In this document: positions 1-5,291 of the stretch, piece after piece
How the letters are laid out: the number at the start of each line of letters is the position of its first letter
Numbering within the stretch: the first letter of the stretch is position 1
Assembly (NCBI GenBank): GCA_023140035.1
Contig: JAGLML010000049.1
Location: forward strand, 1-7,253
Source of the DNA: Thermoplasmatales archaeon
GTDB taxonomy: Archaea; Thermoplasmatota; E2; DHVEG-1
DNA: 7,253 nt
Direction of reading: 5' to 3'
Made by a program: the position numbers and the translations under genes
Notes under the pieces: generated by a model
What the model was told of the DNA's origin: nothing
The model's database searches: none
What the model saw: only the letters and a program-made list of their open reading frames with translations

Positions 1-717
1 TTTTTTTACTGTAACGCATGTCCAGCTGCAACATCTGCTTGTCCTTTACGTGCTATTGAAGTCGGTGTATTCAAAGGTGAATTTAAGTGGAAATTGATAA
101 CATATCCTCTTTTGATAATTGGTACCATCGGTGTTTTAACTGGTAGAGCCGTTTGCGGCTGGGCGTGTCCTATTGGTTTTTTACAACGAGTTACTGGAGG
201 TTCAGCACGCATTCTTAAAAGGAAGTTCCCATTTATCAAAAAACTCGGCCAGCATAAGATTGAACGATATTTAAGATATACAAAATATTTTGTTTTTATC
301 AGTCTAGTTGTTGTAACTCCGATAATAGTAGGATTTATGTTTACTGATATATGCCCAGTTGGTATACTCACTGGCACAATACCTATAATGATACTAAATC
401 CAGGTGAGTACATGCCAAGTGCATTCTTCTATGTAGCTCTTGTTATTTTTATTCTTTTTCTTGTGTTAATTTTTATCGTTGAACGCGGATGGTGTCGTTA
501 TTTCTGTCCGGTAGGTGCTTTACTAGCACCATTTAATAAGGTTAGTTTTTTATACATTTCTGTAGATAAAAAAGAATGTATACACTGTGATTTATGTTCA
601 GAAGTGTGTCCTATGGGAATTGATGTCCCAGACATGCATAGGGATCCTGAGTGTATTCTATGTGGTAAATGTGTTGATAACTGTCCTAAGAATATCATAA
701 AATTTGAGAGGGTGTAA
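1..717 (+). CDS. Membrane polyferredoxin, NapH/MauN/CcoG-like (5' partial)
   Basis: The frame is open from base 1, so the gene starts outside the window and 238 residues are visible. Seen: a cysteine cluster at the edge (C4, C7, C14 followed by P); a membrane segment followed by CGWACP (C52, C56); another around residues 97-114 followed by DICPVG (C118); a long hydrophobic helix at about 141-160 followed by CRYFCPVG (C165, C169); then two classical ferredoxin motifs CxxCxxCxxxCP (C193-C203 and C218-C228). Known: this pattern of CxxxCP after membrane helices plus C-terminal 2[4Fe-4S] belongs to the NapH/NosR/CcoG-like group, which passes electrons at the membrane. Inferred: it supplies electrons to the thioredoxin-like protein encoded immediately downstream, because stop TAA and the next ATG are adjacent and GAGAGGGTG just before them can act as ribosome-binding site. 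A TTG at 94 could be taken as a start, but the cysteine motif upstream of it shows the protein begins earlier. The exact subfamily is uncertain. Confidence 0.88.
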   Translation, partial: FFYCNACPAATSACPLRAIEVGVFKGEFKWKLITYPLLIIGTIGVLTGRAVCGWACPIGFLQRVTGGSARILKRKFPFIKKLGQHKIERYLRYTKYFVFISLVVVTPIIVGFMFTDICPVGILTGTIPIMILNPGEYMPSAFFYVALVIFILFLVLIFIVERGWCRYFCPVGALLAPFNKVSFLYISVDKKECIHCDLCSEVCPMGIDVPDMHRDPECILCGKCVDNCPKNIIKFERV

Positions 718-1356
718 ATGAAAAAGATATTAGCTTTACAGATAATTGCATTGGTTTTAATTTCTGGATCGTTAGGAGGAATGTTTGCTTTCACAGATGT
801 TTATGATGAAGTGCACTCAAGAATAGTATCTGTTATATGCCTAAGCTGCATAAAACTAGATCCAATAATATCTCTAGATTTCACCTTCGAAACTGCAAAT
901 GATAATGATCATCTCAATTTTGTCATAGAAAATCTTACTAATACTGGTCCATTGTTCCTTGCATATAGAACAGATGTATGCGCTTATTGTGACGATATGG
1001 AACCTCTATTAATGGAAATTTTCAATGTAACATTCGAAAAAGAAGATATTTTCTATAAAACAGTTAACTTCAATGGAACAGATGTCACTTTTATTCATAT
1101 CAACTCTGATCATGCAAAGGGAGAGCTGCTTGAATCCCAGAAAATATACGATATCGACGGTGATAACGCGGTGCCTATGTTTACAACGATTACTTTAGGG
1201 TATAATCGTGGCATTATTGAAGAATACTATAATACTGTATATGGAATTCTTGACCCACACTACAATGATGAACAAAGAATAGAATTATTAACAAATATTA
1301 TACTAAATAGTATTGAACTCTATAACGAAAACTCTCCGGGATACAAACCAGACTAA
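718..1356 (+). CDS. Membrane-anchored thioredoxin-like protein with CAYC and CLSC motifs
   Basis: A 212-residue protein. Residues 1-25 are one hydrophobic segment after MKK, so it is exported and probably anchored, with the rest outside. A dithiol C41-L-S-C44 lies just beyond the membrane, followed by a thioredoxin-like fold: C88-A-Y-C91 after a hydrophobic strand (PLFLAYRTDVC), and AVPMFTT with P153 as the likely cis-proline. The C-terminal helix is rich in E, N and Y. The active site CAYC differs from the common CGPC/CPYC forms. The gene abuts the polyferredoxin with no gap, and GAGAGGGTG lies 4-12 bases before the ATG, so the two are almost certainly one operon and translationally coupled. 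Inferred role: extracytoplasmic thiol-disulfide exchange, with CLSC possibly relaying electrons between the membrane partner and CAYC. No metal-binding or peroxidase motif was recognised, and the physiological substrate is unknown. Confidence 0.8.
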   Translation: MKKILALQIIALVLISGSLGGMFAFTDVYDEVHSRIVSVICLSCIKLDPIISLDFTFETANDNDHLNFVIENLTNTGPLFLAYRTDVCAYCDDMEPLLMEIFNVTFEKEDIFYKTVNFNGTDVTFIHINSDHAKGELLESQKIYDIDGDNAVPMFTTITLGYNRGIIEEYYNTVYGILDPHYNDEQRIELLTNIILNSIELYNENSPGYKPD

Positions 1357-1363
1357 AATTTTC

Positions 1364-1399
1364 TAAAAATAAAAAAATTAAGAAGGAATTTTTCCCTTC
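1364..1399 (-). terminator. Hairpin plus T-tract terminator of the 54-aa gene
   Basis: Read on the minus strand, a 7-bp stem (GAAGGGA / TTCCTTC, one G-T pair) with an AAAA loop at 1399-1382 begins three bases after the stop of the 54-residue gene. It is followed by TTAATTTTTTTATTTTT (1381-1365). On the plus strand the same stem has an A-C mismatch and no T-run after it, so it is directed at the minus-strand gene. It sits between two convergent genes. Archaeal termination depends mainly on the T-rich tract; the hairpin may be secondary. Confidence 0.6.
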
Positions 1400-1402
1400 A
1401 AC

Positions 1403-1567
1403 TTAGATCTCATTGTTTTTAATTTTTTCTTTGAGTATGTCGAATTGCTCTCTTGTTAATGTACAAATGTTATCTTTCTCACCGATTATTACTTTATCAT
1501 CCTGCACATCGACAACAGGGCATTTCTCAGGAATACATACATCACCAATACATAATACTACTTTCAT
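1403..1567 (-). CDS. Small four-cysteine protein of unknown function (54 aa)
   Basis: The product starts MKVVLCIGDVCIPEKCPVVD and has C6, C11, C16 (C-x4-C-x4-C) and C35, followed by an acidic/basic helix (residues 37-52, LTREQFDILKEKIKNN). I do not recognise a named family. The cysteine spacing suggests metal or Fe-S binding, or a redox role, but this is only inference. Reality of the gene is supported by a leader with GGGG at 1578-1581 (10 bases before the ATG), a BRE/TATA element further upstream, a palindrome at the expected transcription start, and a terminator just after the stop. The frame is open upstream to a TTG at 1636, but that codon lies in the IS target duplication and upstream of the TATA box, so ATG at 1567 is preferred. 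The protein is predicted cytosolic, with no signal or membrane segment. Confidence 0.68.
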   Translation of the reverse strand: MKVVLCIGDVCIPEKCPVVDVQDDKVIIGEKDNICTLTREQFDILKEKIKNNEI

Positions 1568-1581
1568 TTTATTATTTCCCC

Positions 1582-1599
1582 TATTAACGTATGTTAATA
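1582..1599. promoter_or_regulatory. Operator-like palindrome at the small gene's transcription start
   Basis: TATTAAC-GTAT-GTTAATA is a perfect 7-bp inverted repeat with a 4-base spacer. It lies 18-35 bases downstream of the TATA box of the 54-residue gene, over the expected transcription start, and directly upstream of the GGGG ribosome-binding site. A repressor bound here would block initiation. The AT-richness of the region makes chance symmetry possible. Confidence 0.4.
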
Positions 1600-1616
1600 T
1601 ATTAATGTCTGCTATC

Positions 1617-1630
1617 TTAAATAATTTTTG
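1617..1630 (-). promoter_or_regulatory. BRE/TATA promoter of the 54-aa gene
   Basis: On the minus strand CAAAAA (1630-1625, BRE-like) is followed by TTATTTAA (1624-1617). There are 49 bases from the box to the ATG at 1567, giving a leader of roughly 20-27 bases that includes the GGGG ribosome-binding site. The left end of the insertion sequence is at 1642, so the core promoter was left intact and 11 bases separate it from the IS. Confidence 0.5.
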
Positions 1631-1633
1631 GTA

Positions 1634-1641
1634 CAACTGCC
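1634..1641 (+). repeat. Target-site duplication, left copy (CAACTGCC)
   Basis: The eight bases directly before the left inverted repeat are identical to the eight directly after the right one (2352-2359). Eight base pairs is the usual duplication length for IS6-family elements. Confidence 0.93.
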
Positions 1642-1660
1642 GTGGATGTCAAGTTAAGAA
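1642..1660 (+). repeat. IS left terminal inverted repeat
   Basis: GTGGATGTCAAGTTAAGAA. It matches the reverse complement of 2333-2351 at 18 of 19 positions; the sole mismatch is at the 15th base. Confidence 0.92.
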
Positions 1661-1668
1661 TTAAAATA
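1661..1668 (+). promoter_or_regulatory. Putative TATA box of the transposase gene
   Basis: TTAAAATA follows the purine-rich AAGAA end of the left inverted repeat. Applying the box-to-start distance seen at other genes here, transcription would begin near 1691-1695, a few bases before the ATG at 1700. This places the start in the loop of the hairpin at 1669-1717, so the element's own mRNA would lack the upstream arm. Predicted from spacing only. Confidence 0.4.
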
Positions 1669-1717
1669 TGATAGCATCCATCCTTTTTTGGGTATAAACA
1701 TGGATGGGATGCTATCA
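1669..1717 (+). promoter_or_regulatory. Long inverted repeat spanning the transposase start codon
   Basis: TGATAGCATCCATCC (1669-1683) pairs with GGATGGGATGCTATCA (1702-1717): 15 base pairs with one bulged G and an 18-base loop. The ATG at 1700 straddles loop and stem, and the in-frame ATG at 1709 is fully paired. In a transcript entering from outside the IS, this structure would hide the translation start. Some bacterial IS elements (IS10, IS50) use a hairpin in this way to block expression from read-through. A protein-binding site is the alternative. Confidence 0.6.
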
Positions 1718-2338
1718 CATATAGAGGAATTGTTAGAAGCTAAAAATGTTTTTGAAAGAAATCGAACACCATTAAGAATCAGAGCACTTGGAATATTGTT
1801 GTATCATCTTGGATTGTCTCTTCGGAATTGTAGCATGGTATTATCATCGTTTGAACCAATAAGCCATGAAAGTGTTCGATTGTGGCATCATAAGTCAAGT
1901 GCATTGTTCACTGTTGAAAAACGATATCGGGAAGTTATTGCTGTTGATGAAACAAAAATTAAAATTCATGGAAAATGGCATCTTCTTTGGGCAGCTATTG
2001 ATATTGACACTTGGGAAATCCTTGGAGTGTGGATCACTCAAGGACGATGCTCACTGGAAGCCTACAGCTTCCTGAAGCAAGCATTACAAAAATGTGAGAG
2101 TAATCCAAAGATTCTTGTGGATGGAGGGCCTTGGTATAAACCTGCACTTGAAAGATTACATGCAAACTGGGAACATGTAACCTTTGGTTTACGAAACCCT
2201 ATTGAACAATGGTTTGGGATTCTGAAACACCGAATACAACTGTTTTATAATCGATGGCCATATAATGCAAGTATAGATACAGCGCAAGAATGGATGAATG
2301 CCTTTGTATCGCTCTATCATATCAAGGAGGGGTTCTAA
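1700..2338 (+). CDS. IS6-like DDE transposase (212 aa)
   Basis: This enzyme cuts and joins the IS ends during transposition. Residues 27-66 (LRIRALGILLYHLGLSLRNC onward to the ESVRLWHH segment) look like the N-terminal helix-turn-helix of the family. The catalytic triad is readable: D83 in IAVDETKI, D141 in ILVDGGPWY, and E169 in RNPIEQWFGILKHR. The central strand GKWHLLWAAIDIDTWEILGV and the E-helix with K/R residues are typical of the IS6 type and resemble haloarchaeal members. Only 27 residues lie between the second D and the E, shorter than the about 34 usual in bacterial IS6 proteins such as IS26. The frame is open to a TTG at 1688; ATG at 1700 is chosen because the predicted promoter would start transcription at about 1691-1695. 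The stop lies within the right inverted repeat. The gene is intact, with no frameshift. Confidence 0.93.
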   Translation: MDGMLSHIEELLEAKNVFERNRTPLRIRALGILLYHLGLSLRNCSMVLSSFEPISHESVRLWHHKSSALFTVEKRYREVIAVDETKIKIHGKWHLLWAAIDIDTWEILGVWITQGRCSLEAYSFLKQALQKCESNPKILVDGGPWYKPALERLHANWEHVTFGLRNPIEQWFGILKHRIQLFYNRWPYNASIDTAQEWMNAFVSLYHIKEGF

Positions 2339-2351
2339 ACTTGACATCCAC
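2333..2351 (-). repeat. IS right terminal inverted repeat
   Basis: TTCTAAACTTGACATCCAC. It overlaps the last two codons of the transposase gene, including the stop, and ends directly at the right target duplication. Confidence 0.92.
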
Positions 2352-2359
2352 CAACTGCC
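2352..2359 (+). repeat. Target-site duplication, right copy (CAACTGCC)
   Basis: Identical to 1634-1641. Removing the IS and one copy restores a continuous intergenic region of about 218 bases between the ligase gene and the 54-residue gene, both on the minus strand. Confidence 0.93.
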
Positions 2360-2503
2360 CATGCCAGTTTTATTTTATAATATTTTCTAAATACTAAAAA
2401 TTTAAAATGCATTCAATGATCTGTTTTTATGGAAGAAACTATTTTATATTAACACTATTTTTTAATCAATTGATGAAACCCTCAACTTTAATCTTGTAGA
2501 ATT
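2360..2503. other. AT-rich intergenic remnant right of the IS
   Basis: These 144 bases hold no credible gene. Before the IS arrived they were the distal upstream region of the 54-residue gene. The plus-strand T-rich stretch at 2366-2388 could end transcripts leaving the IS. On the minus strand the T-run at about 2404-2397 is the best candidate for ending the ligase transcript, roughly 100 bases after its stop. Neither is strong. Confidence 0.35.
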
Positions 2504-3886
2504 TCAGACATATCCAGTAATTTTTAGTTTACTTCGATCTACTTTTGAAATAATACGAGGTTTTTGTTTATCAATTTTTTTAACTTCCTTTGTAAATATT
2601 TCAACTTGTGGACCAACTTTTTCCTGGAAACCTTGTTTCAAAATAGAAAATATTTCCTCAACAGATGGACCCAAATTTCTTAGTTCTTCATCTATTACAA
2701 CTTGAATTTCAATTTTGGTTAAACTTTGTTGGATTATTTTAACACCTTTAATCTTATTTGCTTTTAATTCATATAGAATTTTACTGAAAATCTCTCCAAA
2801 AGAAGATGGAAGCAATAATTTACCATCAGACAACAAAAGTGACAGATCATCTCTACCATAAATCTTTGTGATTAAGTCACCTGATAATCCACAATCACAC
2901 TTTTCATAAAGCGGAGCAACAATATCATTAATTGCATCATATCGAATAATAGGTGTTCCATTTCCAAATAACTTTGTAATAACCAAATTGCCTGGCTCTC
3001 CAGAAGAAACCTCTTTTCCATCTTTCAAAAATTCAGGATACACAAGATCAGACATAATATGGTATTTTCCATTTCTGCATTGAAACGCAATTGGTCCAGA
3101 CTCTGTGGCTCCATAGGCTTCAAAAACGAATGCATCAAATGTTTCTTCAATAAATTTTCTAAGATGTTTATCCAACACAGTACCGGTTGAAGCTATGTAT
3201 TTTGGTTTAATGTTTTTACCATGCCCTTTCTCCTTTAATAATGCAAGATGGCCAAGCATTCCGACATAACCACCTATAAATACTGGTTTAAAACGATCGA
3301 TCTCTTCAATTAGTTTACTTGGTTTGTCGTTAGTGTTTAACCACTGAATATTTTTTAAAAGAAAATCAAGCTTAAGATTTGGGATCAAACCTCTGTTAAT
3401 ATATCCACTCTCTACAGTGTGTGGGGCGAAATCTCCAATTATAGTAATTTTGTCTTTTCTCCAATTAATATCATATTCTTTTAAAGTTCGAATATATCCA
3501 AATAGCCCCATTACTATGTCAAACATATCAACATAAATAGAAAGAGATTTTCCAGTTGTCCCGGAAGTGGTAACTTCAATTAGTTGCCCTTTACGAAATT
3601 TAGGCGATATAATTCCTTCAGGATAATATTTTTTAATTTCATCTTTAGAAATCAACGGCAGTTTTTTAATGTCCTTTACTCCTTCGATGTCTTTTGGATG
3701 AACCCCTGCTTTTTTATATTTATCATGATAAACTGGTACCGTATATGCAAACCTAACCATTTTCTTTAAATGCTTATCCCGATATTTCTGTAAATCATAT
3801 TCATTCAGCCTCCAAAGTCTGTCGATATCAAATAAATAACTTTTAAGAACCTTTGATATGAAAATTGGGTTTTTGAAAGGATTCAT
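2504..3886 (-). CDS. PaaK/CapK-like adenylate-forming enzyme (phenylacetate-CoA ligase family)
   Basis: A 460-residue member of the ANL superfamily, close to the usual PaaK length. Such enzymes activate a carboxylic acid as acyl-AMP and usually pass it to CoA. Seen in order: a PaaK-type N-terminus with VRFAYTVPVYHDKY (44-57) and LPLISKDEI (76-84); the phosphate-binding loop TTSGTTGKSLSI (106-117); YGATESG (258-264), which contacts adenine and the acyl group; RYDAIND (315-321); CDCG (330-333); the hinge YGRDD (343-347); and PRIISKVDR (443-451), where K448 may be the C-terminal lysine. No membrane segment is present, so it acts in the cytosol. The ATG at 3886 lies 26 bases from a TTTAAATA box, so the mRNA is nearly leaderless. 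It is divergent from, and shares a 79-bp promoter region with, a radical SAM gene, which suggests one pathway. The substrate cannot be read from the sequence; a role in exopolysaccharide (CapK) or lipid metabolism is as possible as aryl-CoA formation. Confidence 0.9.
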   Translation of the reverse strand: MNPFKNPIFISKVLKSYLFDIDRLWRLNEYDLQKYRDKHLKKMVRFAYTVPVYHDKYKKAGVHPKDIEGVKDIKKLPLISKDEIKKYYPEGIISPKFRKGQLIEVTTSGTTGKSLSIYVDMFDIVMGLFGYIRTLKEYDINWRKDKITIIGDFAPHTVESGYINRGLIPNLKLDFLLKNIQWLNTNDKPSKLIEEIDRFKPVFIGGYVGMLGHLALLKEKGHGKNIKPKYIASTGTVLDKHLRKFIEETFDAFVFEAYGATESGPIAFQCRNGKYHIMSDLVYPEFLKDGKEVSSGEPGNLVITKLFGNGTPIIRYDAINDIVAPLYEKCDCGLSGDLITKIYGRDDLSLLLSDGKLLLPSSFGEIFSKILYELKANKIKGVKIIQQSLTKIEIQVVIDEELRNLGPSVEEIFSILKQGFQEKVGPQVEIFTKEVKKIDKQKPRIISKVDRSKLKITGYV

Positions 3887-3912
3887 ATTTTCACAAGCAG
3901 ATGTTTTTGGGT

Positions 3913-3920
3913 TATTTAAA
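3913..3920 (-). promoter_or_regulatory. TATA box of the PaaK/CapK-like gene
   Basis: TTTAAATA on the minus strand with exactly 26 bases before the ATG at 3886. The same octamer and the same 26-base gap occur upstream of the gene starting at 6753. The spacing predicts a leader of zero to a few bases, which explains the lack of a ribosome-binding site. Confidence 0.6.
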
Positions 3921-3931
3921 TGTAATATGAC

Positions 3932-3939
3932 TTAAATAT
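3932..3939 (+). promoter_or_regulatory. TATA box of the first radical SAM gene
   Basis: TTAAATAT with 26 bases before the ATG at 3966. Against the in-frame ATG at 3957 the gap would be only 17 bases, placing the transcription start beyond that codon; this decides for 3966. The box is 11 bases from the oppositely directed box at 3913-3920, so one bound regulator could affect both genes. Confidence 0.55.
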
Positions 3940-3965
3940 GTGTCTCCCATATTAGAATGAACATA

Positions 3966-5276
3966 ATGAAAATATTAATAATAGAAAACTTTTGGATAGG
4001 GGGTGGTAAGCTAAAATCCTTTGAAAAATTACAATTAAATATGTTTTCTATTCTTCCTACACTATGTACTCGCCAATTGGCAGCCATCACCCCTAAAAAA
4101 CACTCTGTTATAGTTATTGATGAGAGATATTCTGATATCAATTTTAATGGGAAGTATGATATTGTTCTTATAAATTTTAACTTTTCAAGTGTCCCTCGAG
4201 CCTATGAAATTGCAGATACATTTAGAAAAAAAGATATCCCAGTTGTACTAAGTGGTTGGTACCCCTCAGTTCTATCTGAAGAAGCCAAAAAACATGCAGA
4301 TAGTGTATTAATCGGAAGAGGTGAAATCAACTGGCCTAAACTGTTGGACGATTTTGAGAATAACGAATTAAAGCCAATCTATCAACCTGCAAAATATGAC
4401 AATTCAATAAAAATCCCTCCAACAAATGTTGATCTACCTGGTTTTGTTATTACAGGTGCAATTGAAGCAACAAGGGGATGTCCATATCGGTGTGAGTTTT
4501 GTCCAGAAGCAAATATCCCTGGAGGTTCACAGTTTTACACAAGACCTGTGGATGAGGTAATAGCTGAAATAAAATCCTTGCCACAAAAAACAATAATGTT
4601 CTATGATAGTTCTCTCACAATAAACCCGGGTTATAGCAAATCGTTATTTAAAAAAATGAAAGGATTAAACAAAAAATTTTTTTGTAGCGGTAACTCGGAT
4701 GTATTAGCACATGACAAAGAACTTGTTCGCTTGTCTAAAGAGGCGGGTTGTGTTTCCTGGCTCATTGGATTTGAATCTATCACTCAGAAAACTATTGATG
4801 AAATCGGTAAGACAAGAAACCGGGTGAAGGAGTATTCCCGGGCTGTGAAAAATATACATGACCAAAGAATGGCTGTTATAGGCTCTTTTATGTTTGGTTT
4901 TGACGCTGATACGAAAGAAGTTTTTGATGAAACCCTTAAAACGATAAAAGAATTGGAGATTGATGTTGTAGATTTCTGTATATTGACGCCTTTTCTTGGT
5001 ACGCCTGTATTCGAAAAATTTGAGAAAGAAGGACGAATATTAACTAGGGATTGGTCAAAATATACTATGAAAAATGTAGTATTTGAACCAAAAAACATGA
5101 CCCCTGAAGAATTATTACAGGGTGTAAGAAAAATGTATGCTGAATTTTATTCTACTTCATATACTGTGAAAAGAGTAATCAAGAGTTTAAGATTAGGATT
5201 ATTTCCATTTTTCCTTGTTTTAGCACGAAATGCTATTGCTAATATGAATGCGAGGAGGCTATTTCCCTCAAAATAG
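3966..5276 (+). CDS. B12-binding-type radical SAM protein (BchE-like architecture)
   Basis: A 436-residue cytosolic enzyme. Residues 1-130 form a Rossmann-like cobalamin-binding-type domain, with MKILIIENF, QLAAITPKKHSVIVIDERYS and IPVVLSGWYPSVLSEEAKKHADSVLIGRGE-type segments of the family. The radical SAM core begins at EATRGC172PYRC176EFC179, the CxxxCxxC set that holds the [4Fe-4S] cluster; WLIGFES (265-271) and GSFMFGF (306-312) are conserved core strands. Known members carry out methylations, cyclisations or C-C bond formation on unactivated carbons. The DxHxxG cobalamin-ligand motif is absent, as is common in this group, and the usual GGxH becomes SGWY (96-99), so cobalamin binding may be altered. 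A basic C-terminal region (401-430) with LGLFPFFLVLA may touch the membrane. ATG 3966 is chosen over 3957 from TATA spacing and because MKIL aligns with the paralogue at 6928. The reaction is unknown. Confidence 0.9.
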   Translation: MKILIIENFWIGGGKLKSFEKLQLNMFSILPTLCTRQLAAITPKKHSVIVIDERYSDINFNGKYDIVLINFNFSSVPRAYEIADTFRKKDIPVVLSGWYPSVLSEEAKKHADSVLIGRGEINWPKLLDDFENNELKPIYQPAKYDNSIKIPPTNVDLPGFVITGAIEATRGCPYRCEFCPEANIPGGSQFYTRPVDEVIAEIKSLPQKTIMFYDSSLTINPGYSKSLFKKMKGLNKKFFCSGNSDVLAHDKELVRLSKEAGCVSWLIGFESITQKTIDEIGKTRNRVKEYSRAVKNIHDQRMAVIGSFMFGFDADTKEVFDETLKTIKELEIDVVDFCILTPFLGTPVFEKFEKEGRILTRDWSKYTMKNVVFEPKNMTPEELLQGVRKMYAEFYSTSYTVKRVIKSLRLGLFPFFLVLARNAIANMNARRLFPSK

Positions 5277-5291
5277 AGCTATTGATTTTTT
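5277..5291 (+). terminator. T-tract at the convergent gene junction
   Basis: After the radical SAM stop, six T residues (5286-5291) precede and overlap the stop codon of the convergent gene at 5290. Only 13 bases separate the two coding regions, so this short run is the only plausible plus-strand termination signal, and the two transcripts probably overlap at their 3' ends. Confidence 0.35.

Larger units (their letters stand above)
1642..2351 (+). mobile_element. Complete IS6-like insertion sequence, 710 bp
   Basis: The element is bounded by 19-bp inverted repeats, GTGGATGTCAAGTTAAGAA at 1642-1660 and the complement of GTGGATGTCAAGTTTAGAA at 2333-2351 (18 of 19 identical). Perfect 8-bp direct repeats CAACTGCC lie outside. 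It carries a single intact transposase gene that nearly fills it; the right repeat overlaps the end of that gene. Size, duplication length and transposase type agree with the IS6 family, in particular the short elements of Euryarchaeota. The undamaged repeats and reading frame suggest a fairly recent insertion that may still be active. Because IS6-type elements usually transpose through cointegrates, matching duplications on both sides point to a resolved insertion rather than a rearrangement junction. Confidence 0.95.

Noticed and set aside
94..96. TTG 94 as true start of the polyferredoxin
   Set aside because: The frame stays open to base 1 and encodes a cysteine cluster typical of the family.
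1403..1636. A 77-residue version of the small minus-strand protein starting at TTG 1636
   Set aside because: The TTG lies in the IS target duplication and upstream of the TATA box; ATG 1567 has a better-placed GGGG site and transcript start.
1413..1664. Plus-strand open frame opposite the small cysteine gene
   Set aside because: No family features; it runs across the IS boundary and is antisense to a gene with its own promoter and terminator.
1688..1699. TTG 1688 as start of the transposase
   Set aside because: It precedes the predicted transcript start and adds no family-like sequence; ATG 1700 follows at once.
3957..3965. ATG 3957 as start of the radical SAM gene
   Set aside because: It is only 17 bases from the TATA box, likely upstream of the transcript start, and the paralogue begins with MKIL at the position of ATG 3966.
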